7,740 bases of DNA, taken from assembly GCA_902789835.1 (NCBI GenBank), contig CADAPN010000162.1, forward strand, positions 1-7,740, read 5' to 3'. Of this stretch, positions 1 to 6,232 are shown piece by piece. Each line of letters opens with the position of its first letter. Within the stretch, counting starts at the first letter, position 1. Source of the stretch: Oscillospiraceae bacterium (lineage in GTDB: Bacteria; Bacillota_A; Clostridia; Oscillospirales; Oscillospiraceae). Position numbers and translations under genes: made by a program. Below the pieces are notes generated by a model. It had not been told where the DNA came from, searched no databases, and saw only the letters and a list, made by a program, of their open reading frames with translations.

Positions 1-413
1 AGGACGCTCAGCCACTCCGACGTGTTCGACAGGCCGATCAGCTCCGTCAGAGAGCTGACCGACATGCTCAGGCCCAGGAAGGTTCCGAACAGGCCCAGCG
101 TTACAAAGAGCGAGACCGCGTTATTCAGGAAGCGCTCGCACAGCAGCAGGCCCGAAAGCCGCGCGCCCACCACATCCGCGATGATCGCGGGGGTGTTGAC
201 ATCCTGTCCGTACTGCTTGTACGCCGCGGTGTATTCCTTCAGCACCGCCGAGCGGAAACCCCGAACCTCCGGGTCGTTCCCTCTCGCCTTCCCCTCCAGG
301 AAGCGGTAGCGGATCCTCACATAAAACAGCAGAATCACTGCCAGAATAAACAGAACTGCGATCACCGCGATGACCAGCACGCCCGTTACGGGCATGTTTC
401 GCAATGCACCCAT
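1..413 (-). CDS. MotA/TolQ/ExbB-like membrane protein (5' part, cut by window edge)
   Basis: Partial gene: only the first 137 codons are inside the window and the 3' end lies beyond the left edge. The start ATG at 413-411 has a good GGAGGA ribosome binding site (421-426) seven bases upstream. The product begins MGALRNMP and has a clear membrane segment at about residues 9-31, then a charged loop (FLEGKARGNDPE). A helical stretch with NTPAIIADVV near residue 75 follows, then a second hydrophobic segment containing LGLFGTFLGL near residues 107-116. That glycine-rich motif is typical of the proton-channel subunit family MotA/TolQ/ExbB, which uses ion flow to drive a partner such as ExbD, TolR or MotB. 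The family call is inference from this motif and the topology, and the specific role is unknown. It lies 68 bases downstream of the DUF4349 lipoprotein gene on the same strand, so the two may be co-transcribed. Any ExbD/MotB-like partner would lie outside the window. Confidence 0.7.
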   Translation of the reverse strand, partial: MGALRNMPVTGVLVIAVIAVLFILAVILLFYVRIRYRFLEGKARGNDPEVRGFRSAVLKEYTAAYKQYGQDVNTPAIIADVVGARLSGLLLCERFLNNAVSLFVTLGLFGTFLGLSMSVSSLTELIGLSNTSEWLSV

Positions 414-463
414 GGTTTGTCCTCCGATTCTTGTTTCTTTTTCTTTTCCCGCTTAGGCCGGAT

Positions 464-481
464 GCCGCGTTGTCCCGCGGC
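464..481 (-). other. GC-rich hairpin directly after the DUF4349 gene stop
   Basis: Perfect 6-bp inverted repeat GCCGCG/CGCGGC with a 6-base loop, lying immediately downstream of the TGA at 484-482 on the minus strand. It is not followed by a T tract, so it is not a convincing intrinsic terminator. It could stabilise the upstream mRNA or reduce readthrough into the MotA/TolQ-like gene. In GC-rich sequence a stem this short can also arise by chance. Confidence 0.3.
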
Positions 482-1567
482 TCAGGTCTTCTCCGCGGGC
501 TCGGCCTTCTCCGACGCCGGGGCGCTCTTCGCCGCGGCTTTTGCGGCCCGCTTTGCTTCTTTCCTCGCGGCCGCTTTGGCCGTGAGCTTCCGGATGATCC
601 TGCGCAGCAGCCAGACCACAAGCCAGATCACCGGAACCAGGATGATCAGCACCGGCAGCACCTCCACCAGGAAGACCAGCAGATCCTTCAGGAACTGTCC
701 CGCATTCGCGAGACCATCCTTCAGCGCCTGCGCCAGCTCCTCGCCGTAGCTCGGGTTCACTTTCTCCTCCGGGGTGTACTCCCGGACCTCCTTCACGCTC
801 AGCGAAATGGTGCTGTAGCTCACCCGGCGGTCCCAGTTGTTCAGCCTGGACTGCAGCGATTCGATCTGATAGCGCAGCTCCGTCAGGCGGTCCTCGATGG
901 TGATAACATCCTCCACCGTCTCGGCAAGCTCCATCATTTCCAGCAGCCGGGTCTCCTGGGTCTGATAGGCCTTCAGATGGGCCTGGACGTCATAGTACTG
1001 GGCCGTCACGTTCTCGGTGTAGATGTGCGAATAGGGGATGTTCCCCAGCCCGGAGAGACTGTCCATCAGCTCCTGAAAACGGCCGCTGGGGATCCGGAGC
1101 GTGTAGCTTGCGTCCCGGGTCGAAGCGGTCCCGCGGGCCTTCTGATAGTAGTTTGAGCCGCTGACGCTGCTGGCCTCGATCCAGCCGCCGAACTGCTCCA
1201 CCAGGGTTGAGACTTTGCCGACCGTCTCTTCAAAGGCGGTGGTTTCCACCGTCACGTCGGCGGAATAGATAATCTTGTCCGGATTCTCGGTCGGCGCGTC
1301 GCTTTCCGCGCCGTTTCCGGCCGAAGCCCTTTCGGCCGTCGTGTTGACCGCCGCCATCGGCACCGCCGAGAAGCCGTAGGCCATGTCGCCGTCGGCCATC
1401 ATGGCTTCTTCCATGGCATAGTCGGCGACATCATAGCTGCTGTACGCGCTGCTCGTCTGCGCGGCGCCCTTGGCCTGCGTCCTGTTTCCGGTCGAACCGC
1501 AGGCGCAGAGGGAAAGGAGCATCATCGCCGCAAGCAGCAGAATCGAAATGCGTTTGATGTGTTTCAT
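482..1567 (-). CDS. DUF4349 domain-containing lipoprotein
   Basis: 361-residue envelope protein. The start at 1567 is chosen over the longer reading from 1633 because AGGAGG (1574-1579) sits six bases upstream and the product then begins with a textbook lipoprotein signal: MKHIKR, a hydrophobic core, and LSLCAC with the likely lipidated Cys at residue 23. The longer reading would also overlap the terminator hairpin. A low-complexity Ser/Ala/Met linker covers about residues 25-97. Residues 98-260 match the DUF4349 pattern: a beta strand starting KIIYSADVTVET, FGGWIEASS, LRIPSGRF, and a coiled-coil hairpin at about 205-245 rich in Glu, Leu and Arg. A strong membrane segment lies at about 296-321, and the last 35 residues are a Lys/Ala-rich tail that would be cytoplasmic. 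The protein may thus be anchored twice, by lipid and by a helix. The molecular function of DUF4349 is not established. A terminator lies just upstream, so it probably has its own promoter, but I saw no clear -35/-10 pair. Confidence 0.88.
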   Translation of the reverse strand: MKHIKRISILLLAAMMLLSLCACGSTGNRTQAKGAAQTSSAYSSYDVADYAMEEAMMADGDMAYGFSAVPMAAVNTTAERASAGNGAESDAPTENPDKIIYSADVTVETTAFEETVGKVSTLVEQFGGWIEASSVSGSNYYQKARGTASTRDASYTLRIPSGRFQELMDSLSGLGNIPYSHIYTENVTAQYYDVQAHLKAYQTQETRLLEMMELAETVEDVITIEDRLTELRYQIESLQSRLNNWDRRVSYSTISLSVKEVREYTPEEKVNPSYGEELAQALKDGLANAGQFLKDLLVFLVEVLPVLIILVPVIWLVVWLLRRIIRKLTAKAAARKEAKRAAKAAAKSAPASEKAEPAEKT

Positions 1568-1631
1568 GGTTTTCCTCCTTCTGTCAGATCCGTCTTCGTT
1601 CCGTCCGTCCCGTGTCACGCGGGTGATATGC

Positions 1632-1663
1632 AAAAAGGTTCCCGCCGGAGCGAGAACCTTTTT
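1632..1663 (-). terminator. Intrinsic terminator (potentially bidirectional) after the PPIase gene
   Basis: Inverted repeat AAAAAGGTTC / GAACCTTTTT: a 10-bp stem, then one C-A mismatch, three further G-C/C-G pairs and a four-base loop. It starts six bases after the PPIase stop at 1671-1669 on the minus strand, and the T run that ends the stem gives the U tract. Because the A and T runs are symmetric, it could work in both directions, with further T-rich sequence to 1670 on the plus strand. It separates the PPIase transcription unit from the DUF4349 lipoprotein gene. Confidence 0.85.
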
Positions 1664-1668
1664 CTTTC

Positions 1669-3303
1669 TTATTTACCGACAAACCGGAAGCCGAAGCCCT
1701 CCGTGACCGTGCAGGCCTCGTTGAGTTCGTTGGTCCAGTCGCTCATTGCCTCGCTCTGCAGATCGGTTTTTGCGATATAGTCGCTGTACAGCTCGCCGTC
1801 TCCCACATAGTAGACCACGTGGTAGCCCGCGTAGGAGCCGCTCTCACCGTAGACGATTGCCGTGTCGCCGCTCTTGTGTCCGCCGAAGCAGAAGTCGTTG
1901 AACTCCTGCACCATCTGGCCCTTGTAGATGTTCTCATACAGGCCGCCGTTGGTGTTGGAGCCTTCATCCTCGGAGTACTGCTCGGCCAGGGCGGCGAAGC
2001 TCTCCTCCGTCTTGTCTCCGGCCTCAAACTCAGCCAGGATCTCTTCTGCGCGTGCTTTCGCGGCTTCCTTCGCCTCGTCCGTGTAGTTGCCTTCCTCATC
2101 GGCCGCCGCCTTGATCAGGATGTGGCGGACGCTGGCGGTGGGATAGTGGTTGTCCTCGCGTCCGAGGTACATGACCACCGTGTAGCCGGAGGGTTCTTCC
2201 TCGGCATCGGCAAAGACCTCGACATCGCCCGCTTCGCGGTCAGAGGCCTTCATCCACTCGGCATAGGCCGCATCCAGGCTGCTTCCGCTGACGCCGCGGC
2301 GCTCAGAGGGCTGCGCCTCGGTCTGGGACTCCACGGCCGCCGCAAAGCGCTCCGCCGGATCGGCCGCCGTTTCGGCCTCGGCCGCTTCGGCATTCTCCGC
2401 ATCCTCGGCTTCCGCCGTGTCCCAGCCGTCCGTGTAGGCCATCACGATGGCGTCGGCGGTCGCCTTCGCCTCGGCACGGGTCTGCTCGTCGGCGACCATC
2501 TCGACGGTGTCTTCCGTTCCGTCTTCACCGGGGACGGTGTTCTCGATCGTCTCGGCGGTTACATAGTAAAGGTTAAAGTCAAACAGGTCGCGGTCCCCGT
2601 TCAGGCCCTGGTAGTACTCCTCCAGCTCCTCATCGGTGTAGGTGAGCGAGTTCAGCTTCTCATTGTAGGCCTTCTGGGCCAGCGTCATGTCCAGCGCCGC
2701 CTGACGGACGATCTTCGCCGTCACACCGCTGCCGTAGTTCATGGCGTAGAGCTTGTCGGCACTGCCGTAGCCGTAGCTCTTCGCGGTCTCTTCCATGCCG
2801 GCAAACTGCTCGTCGACCTCGGCGATTTCCTCGTCGCTCAGGGTGATGCCGTTCTCGGCGGCATACTTCAGCAGCGCGCGGTTCTGCTGCAGATCCCGCT
2901 TTGCGAGATCCCGGAAGTAGTCGCGCCAGGTGCCGCCGTCGGTCATGCTGCATTCCTGATCGTCCAGACCGGCCAGGCCCATGCTGCTGTCCAGGCCGAA
3001 GTAGGAGAGGTACTGGCCATAGGTGTTGACCATGGTCAGGTACTCATTGCCGTAGTAGTAGTTGACCTCCGCCGGGGAAAACTTCGTTCCGTCCACGGTC
3101 AGGGCCGTCGTGGAGGTGTACATCAGGCCGGAGTTGAGCAGCAGGATCGCCGCAATCAGCACGATGACGCCGATGGTTCCCCATGTCCACTTTCTTTTCG
3201 AAACTGCCTGTTTTTTTGCCTCTTCCTGGGCGGCGATGGTCTTCTTGTCGGTGCCGGCCTCGCGGGCAGCGATCCGGTTCTTTCTTTCGGTTGATGCACT
3301 CAT
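1669..3303 (-). CDS. Membrane-anchored PpiC-type (parvulin) peptidyl-prolyl cis-trans isomerase
   Basis: 544-residue foldase, probably helping secreted proteins fold outside the membrane in the manner of PrsA/SurA. The start ATG at 3303 has AGAAGGAC (3311-3318) seven bases upstream. The N-terminal ~38 residues are polar and basic. One membrane helix follows at about 39-62 (WTWGTIGVIVLIAAILLL), with no lipobox, so it is a signal-anchored protein rather than a PrsA-type lipoprotein. Residues ~65-250 are helical and Tyr-rich with DEEIAEVDEQF, like the SurA-type chaperone N-domain. An Ala/Glu-rich insert lies at about 296-330. The parvulin domain spans about 390-501: ASVRHILIK, a helical segment, FAALAEQYSEDEGS, NGGLYENIYKGQMVQEF, then GYHVVYYVG. 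The C-terminal ~40 residues lie outside the domain. The gene follows prfB by 94 bases but has its own strong promoter and a terminator. Domain assignment is firm; the client proteins are unknown. Confidence 0.9.
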   Translation of the reverse strand: MSASTERKNRIAAREAGTDKKTIAAQEEAKKQAVSKRKWTWGTIGVIVLIAAILLLNSGLMYTSTTALTVDGTKFSPAEVNYYYGNEYLTMVNTYGQYLSYFGLDSSMGLAGLDDQECSMTDGGTWRDYFRDLAKRDLQQNRALLKYAAENGITLSDEEIAEVDEQFAGMEETAKSYGYGSADKLYAMNYGSGVTAKIVRQAALDMTLAQKAYNEKLNSLTYTDEELEEYYQGLNGDRDLFDFNLYYVTAETIENTVPGEDGTEDTVEMVADEQTRAEAKATADAIVMAYTDGWDTAEAEDAENAEAAEAETAADPAERFAAAVESQTEAQPSERRGVSGSSLDAAYAEWMKASDREAGDVEVFADAEEEPSGYTVVMYLGREDNHYPTASVRHILIKAAADEEGNYTDEAKEAAKARAEEILAEFEAGDKTEESFAALAEQYSEDEGSNTNGGLYENIYKGQMVQEFNDFCFGGHKSGDTAIVYGESGSYAGYHVVYYVGDGELYSDYIAKTDLQSEAMSDWTNELNEACTVTEGFGFRFVGK

Positions 3304-3334
3304 GTCTTTCGTCCTTCTGTCTGTTTATTTGTGC

Positions 3335-3355
3335 GTTTGCATTATAGCCGCAAAC
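3335..3355. repeat. Inverted repeat bracketing the PPIase -10 box
   Basis: Perfect 6-bp arms GTTTGC (3335-3340) and GCAAAC (3350-3355) with a 9-base centre that contains the whole -10 hexamer. The location suits a repressor operator or, on the RNA side, a small hairpin, but the arms are short and no regulator is identifiable. Confidence 0.35.
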
Positions 3356-3369
3356 AGCCTGTCTTTCAA
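3341..3369 (-). promoter_or_regulatory. Sigma-70/SigA promoter for the PPIase gene
   Basis: Read on the minus strand: -35 TTGAAA (3369-3364), a 17-base spacer, and a perfect -10 TATAAT (3346-3341). This is one mismatch from the full vegetative consensus with ideal spacing. Transcription would start near 3334, giving a leader of about 30 bases before the ATG at 3303. An inverted repeat GTTTGC/GCAAAC (3335-3340 and 3350-3355) brackets the -10 box and may be an operator. Confidence 0.8.
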
Positions 3370-3397
3370 GGAAAAAGTTTGAAAATTTATAGTTTCT

Positions 3398-4522
3398 TCA
3401 GTTTTCCGCCCGCATGGAAAGGAAGGCGTTGATAAATCCGTCCAGATCCCCGTCCATGACATTCTGGATGTTGCCGTTTTCATACTCCGTGCGGTGATCC
3501 TTCACCAGCTGGTACGGCATGAACACGTAGGATCGGATCTGGCTTCCCCATTCGATCTTCATCTGCACGCCCTTGATGTCGCTGATCTTCTCCAGGTGCT
3601 CGCGCTCCTTGATCTCCGCAAGGCGCGCCCGCAGCATGTTCTTGCAGTTTTCCAGGTTCTGGAAATGGCTGCGCTCCACCTGGCTCGAGACGACAATGCC
3701 CGTGGGGATGTGCGTCAGGCGCACGGCCGAGGAGGTCTTGTTGACCTTCTGTCCGCCGGCGCCGGAGGAGCGGAACACGTCCATCTTGATGTCCTCGTCC
3801 CGCAGCTCGATCTCGGTGTCGTCGCTGATCTCCGGCATGACCTCCACCGCGGCGAAGCTGGTGTGGCGTCTTCCCGCCGCGTCAAACGGCGACACGCGGA
3901 CCAGACGGTGGATCCCGTGCTCGCTCTTGAGAAAGCCGTAGGCGTTTTCGCCCTCGATCATGATGGTGGCGCTCTTGAGCCCCGCCTCATCGCCGTCGAG
4001 ATAGTCCATTACCCGGACCTTGTAGCCGTGGCGGTCCGCCCACATGTTGTACATCCGGTACAGCATCGACGCCCAGTCCTGGGCCTCGGTCCCGCCGGCG
4101 CCGGCGTGGAAGGTCAGGATCGCGTTGTTCCCGTCGTACTCCCCGGTGAGCAGGGTGCTCAGGCGGGTCTCTTCCACCTTTTCCTCAAAGGCGGCATAGT
4201 CCGTCTGAAGCTCTTCCAGAAGGCTGTCGTCGCCTTCCTCGATGGCCATGTCGCAGAGCGTCATGAGATCGTCCCAGCTGCTGCAGAGCTTGTTGTAGTT
4301 GTCGCGCTTGTTCTGCAGCGTCTTCAGGCGCTTCTGCACCTTCTGGGACTTTTCCACATCGTTCCAGAACCCCTCGCGCGCACTGGCCGCTTCCAGCTCT
4401 TCAATCTCGCGCTCGGCGGCGTCCAGTTTCAGCGCCCCGCGCAGCAGATCCAGGTCCGGCTTGATCGCGCTCAGCTTCTGTTTGTATTCTTCAAATTCCA
4501 GCATTCTTTCAACCACTTTCAT
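3398..4522 (-). CDS. prfB: Peptide chain release factor 2 (RF2)
   Basis: 374-residue cytoplasmic class I release factor that reads UGA and UAA stop codons and triggers peptide release on the ribosome. Seen in the sequence: an N-terminal helical domain (about 1-110, ending near EELQTDYAAFEE), the stop-codon recognition tripeptide SPF at 211-213 (within LVRVSPFDAAGRRHTS) that marks RF2 rather than RF1, and the catalytic GGQ at 256-258 in SSGAGGQKVNKTSSAVR. The C-terminus is complete (DGFINAFLSMRAEN). Length is normal for RF2. Many bacterial prfB genes need a +1 frameshift at CTT-TGA-C near codon 25. Here the equivalent site (LLRGALKLD, around 4432-4427) reads CTG-AAA in one open frame, so no recoding is needed. 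The ATG at 4522 has no evident Shine-Dalgarno; an in-frame ATG at 4504 (MLEFEEYK) is an alternative start. It is divergent from prs and upstream of the PPIase gene. Confidence 0.95.
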   Translation of the reverse strand: MKVVERMLEFEEYKQKLSAIKPDLDLLRGALKLDAAEREIEELEAASAREGFWNDVEKSQKVQKRLKTLQNKRDNYNKLCSSWDDLMTLCDMAIEEGDDSLLEELQTDYAAFEEKVEETRLSTLLTGEYDGNNAILTFHAGAGGTEAQDWASMLYRMYNMWADRHGYKVRVMDYLDGDEAGLKSATIMIEGENAYGFLKSEHGIHRLVRVSPFDAAGRRHTSFAAVEVMPEISDDTEIELRDEDIKMDVFRSSGAGGQKVNKTSSAVRLTHIPTGIVVSSQVERSHFQNLENCKNMLRARLAEIKEREHLEKISDIKGVQMKIEWGSQIRSYVFMPYQLVKDHRTEYENGNIQNVMDGDLDGFINAFLSMRAEN

Positions 4523-4551
4523 GTTTTGGTGTTTTGTTCGGTAACTTTATG

Positions 4552-4581
4552 ATTATATACAAAAAACCTCTGTTTTTTCCA
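4552..4581 (-). promoter_or_regulatory. Candidate promoter for prfB
   Basis: Minus strand -10 TATAAT (4557-4552), a perfect match, in an AT-rich stretch that contrasts with the GC-rich genes. The best -35 is TGGAAA (4581-4576) at an 18-base spacing, matching four of six consensus positions. Transcription would start near 4545, about 23 bases before the prfB ATG. The -10 is convincing; the -35 is weak. Confidence 0.5.
4561..4578. repeat. A/T-rich inverted repeat in the prfB-prs divergent promoter region
   Basis: Perfect 7-bp arms AAAAAAC (4561-4567) and GTTTTTT (4572-4578) around a 4-base centre CTCT. It lies between the candidate prfB -10 and -35 and just upstream of the candidate prs -10. 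It could be a binding site acting on both genes or simply a homopolymer-rich chance palindrome. Confidence 0.3.
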
Positions 4582-4585
4582 TTTA

Positions 4586-4594
4586 TGTTATAGT
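4586..4594 (+). promoter_or_regulatory. Candidate extended -10 promoter for prs
   Basis: Plus strand TGT followed by TATAGT (4589-4594), which fits the extended -10 form TGnTATAnT. No good -35 lies 17 bases upstream, as is usual for extended -10 promoters. Transcription would begin near 4601 and give a leader of about 65 bases before the prs start. It overlaps the AT-rich region shared with the divergent prfB promoter. Confidence 0.4.
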
Positions 4595-4652
4595 TGTTAA
4601 GAAAGTGAATAAGTATGATGAAGGACGACGCATTCCGCATTCTGATTTAGAT

Positions 4653-4657
4653 GGAGG
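4653..4657 (+). promoter_or_regulatory. Ribosome binding site that decides the prs start
   Basis: GGAGG eleven bases before the ATG at 4669. The earlier in-frame ATG at 4651 overlaps this motif and has no Shine-Dalgarno of its own, so translation most likely begins at 4669. The spacing is a little long. Confidence 0.55.
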
Positions 4658-4668
4658 ATTATCAAAGA

Positions 4669-5634
4669 ATGATTTCTCATGGGAAAGAGATCGCGGTTTT
4701 TACCGGAAATTCCAATCCCGCTCTGGCCAAAGACATTTGTTCCTCTCTGTTCATCAATCCCGGCAACTGCAGCATTTCCGCTTTCGCGGACGGTGAGTGC
4801 TCTGTCTCGGTATACGAACCCGTCCGCGGCAAGGACGTCTTTATCGTCCAGTCCACCTGCAAGCCCGTGAACGACAGCCTGATGGAGCTGCTGATCATGA
4901 TCGACGCGATGCGCCGCGCTTCCGCCGGCCGAGTCACCGCCGTGATCCCGTATTTCGGCTATGCCCGTCAGGACCGCAAGGCCAAAAGCCGTGACCCCAT
5001 CTCCGCCAAGCTCGTTGCAAACCTCATCACCACCGCCGGCGCCGACCGCGTCCTGACGATGGACCTGCACGCAGCCCAGATCCAGGGCTTCTTTGATATC
5101 CCGGTCGATAACCTCGTCGGCTCCCACCTGTTTGTCAAGCACTTTACGAAGATGTTCGGCAAGGGCAACGAAGACGTCATGGTCGTCTCCCCCGATGTGG
5201 GAAGCACCGCCCGTGCCCGCGCCTTCGCCATGAAGCTCGGCGTCAACATGGCCATCGTCGACAAGCGCCGTGAACGCGCCAACCAGTCCGAGGTCATGAA
5301 CATCATCGGAAACGTGGAAGGCAAGATCTGCATCCTCCTCGATGACATCGTCGATACGGCCGGCTCCCTCTGCGGCGCCGCCAAGGCCATCAAGGAAATC
5401 GGCGGTGCAAAGGAAGTCTACGCCTGTGTGTCCCACGGCGTTCTCTCCGGTCCCGCCATCCCGCGTCTTCAGGAGAGCTATATCGAGCACCTTCTCCTGC
5501 TTGACACCATCCCCTACCCGAAGGATCAGCCCATGCTGGAGAACGTCAGCTACATTTCCTCCGCCCCGGTCTTCGCCGAGGCCATCCGCCGGATCTACGA
5601 GGAAGTCTCCATCGCCAACATGTTCGAGACCTGA
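4669..5634 (+). CDS. prs: Ribose-phosphate pyrophosphokinase (PRPP synthetase)
   Basis: Makes 5-phosphoribosyl 1-diphosphate from ribose 5-phosphate and ATP, the precursor of purines, pyrimidines, NAD, histidine and tryptophan; cytoplasmic. From the ATG at 4669 the product is 321 residues, close to the usual ~315. It starts MISHGKEIAVFTGNSNP, aligning with the family's first beta strand. Seen: the ATP-site loop YFGYARQDRKAKSRDPISAKL near 95-115, DLHAAQIQGFFDIP near 132-145 with the metal/ATP His134, the catalytic flexible loop KRRERAN near 199-205, and the PRPP/ribose-5-phosphate loop DDIVDTAGSL near 225-234. The C-terminus is intact (SIANMFET). An upstream in-frame ATG at 4651 would add six residues but lacks an RBS. 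pth follows after 15 bases, a common operon pairing in Firmicutes. The tail of the phosphate loop (SL rather than the more usual T-containing form) is a minor variation. Confidence 0.96.
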   Translation: MISHGKEIAVFTGNSNPALAKDICSSLFINPGNCSISAFADGECSVSVYEPVRGKDVFIVQSTCKPVNDSLMELLIMIDAMRRASAGRVTAVIPYFGYARQDRKAKSRDPISAKLVANLITTAGADRVLTMDLHAAQIQGFFDIPVDNLVGSHLFVKHFTKMFGKGNEDVMVVSPDVGSTARARAFAMKLGVNMAIVDKRRERANQSEVMNIIGNVEGKICILLDDIVDTAGSLCGAAKAIKEIGGAKEVYACVSHGVLSGPAIPRLQESYIEHLLLLDTIPYPKDQPMLENVSYISSAPVFAEAIRRIYEEVSIANMFET

Positions 5635-5649
5635 GCGGACAGCCTGGAT

Positions 5650-6212
5650 ATGCTTTTTCCGTCCCGCTCCGTCTCCTGGCTTGCCGTCTTTCTGGGCAAT
5701 CCCGGTCTGCGCTATGAGGGCACCCGGCACAACGCCGGCTTCATGACCGCAGACGCGCTTGCCCGCAAAAAGAACGTCAGCATCAACCGTGCGCGCTTTC
5801 GGGCGCTGACCGCCACCTGTCCCATCGGGGACGAGACCGTGATGCTGATGAAGCCCCAGACCTATATGAATCTCTCGGGTGAGGCCGTCGGTCAGGCCGC
5901 CCGCTTCTACAAGATCCCCGCGGATCACGTGCTCGTGGTCTCGGACGACATCACGCTTCCCATCGGCGCCCTGCGCATCCGCACCAAGGGCTCGGCCGGC
6001 GGACACAACGGTCTGAAGAACATCATGGAATCCCGCCGCATCCCGACTATGACACGGTCGACTGGGTGCTGTCGGTGTTCCGCGACCAGGATGCCGTCGA
6101 CATGGCCGACGCGGCCGCCCGCGCCGCCGACGCGGTGGAGTGCTTCATCGCCCAGGGTCCCGAAAAGGCCATGAACCTTTACAGCCAGAAAAAGATCCCG
6201 CGGAATCCCTGA
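5650..6212 (+). pseudogene. pth: Peptidyl-tRNA hydrolase, frameshifted by an internal deletion
   Basis: Peptidyl-tRNA hydrolase frees tRNA from prematurely released peptidyl-tRNAs. The 5' part is clear: FLGNPGLRYEGTRHNAGF with Asn17 and catalytic His27, KPQTYMNLSG, VSDDITLPIG with Asp99, and GSAGGHNGLKNI with Asn120. After residue ~125 the frame goes wrong: the open frame runs on as a non-homologous Arg/Ser/Pro tail to a stop at 6172-6174. The true C-terminus is in another frame from about 6033, reading PPHPDYDTVDWVLSVF on to KKIPRNP and a TGA at 6210-6212. Between KNI (ends 6024) and PPHP (starts 6033) there are 8 bases where the family has about 54, so about 46 bases, including the conserved FPRIRIGVG-like strand, seem lost. 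A 46-base loss fits the observed frame change. ATCCCG occurs twice near the junction. The active-site residues remain, but the fold is probably lost. The RBS is weak; it is likely coupled to prs. A sequencing or assembly error is the main alternative. Confidence 0.85.
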
Positions 6213-6232
6213 GCATCCTTTATATTTTGTAG

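Noticed and set aside
404..1156. 250-codon open frame on the plus strand opposite the DUF4349 gene
   Set aside because: Composition (Leu/Arg/His/Gln-rich) is typical of an antisense shadow and the opposite strand has a clear lipoprotein signal and domain.
1568..1633. Upstream extension of the DUF4349 protein to an ATG at 1633
   Set aside because: It would add 22 charged residues before the lipoprotein signal, overlaps the terminator hairpin and has no RBS, while the ATG at 1567 has AGGAGG at ideal spacing.
1819..3294. 491-codon open frame on the plus strand opposite the PPIase gene
   Set aside because: Shadow frame: low-complexity Val/Leu/Gly/Arg composition, no RBS, and the PPIase domain match is on the other strand.
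3494..4552. 352-codon open frame on the plus strand opposite prfB
   Set aside because: Complement of prfB, with no recognisable domain; prfB motifs SPF and GGQ are decisive for the minus strand.
4597..6006. 469-codon open frame on the minus strand opposite prs and pth
   Set aside because: Antisense to well-recognised genes, rich in Gly/Asp/Val/His as expected for the complement of GC-rich coding sequence, and no known motif or RBS.
5650..6174. Taking the open frame from 5650 to 6174 as a complete, functional pth
   Set aside because: Its last ~48 residues do not look like the family, whereas a good Pth C-terminus is read in the neighbouring frame to 6212.
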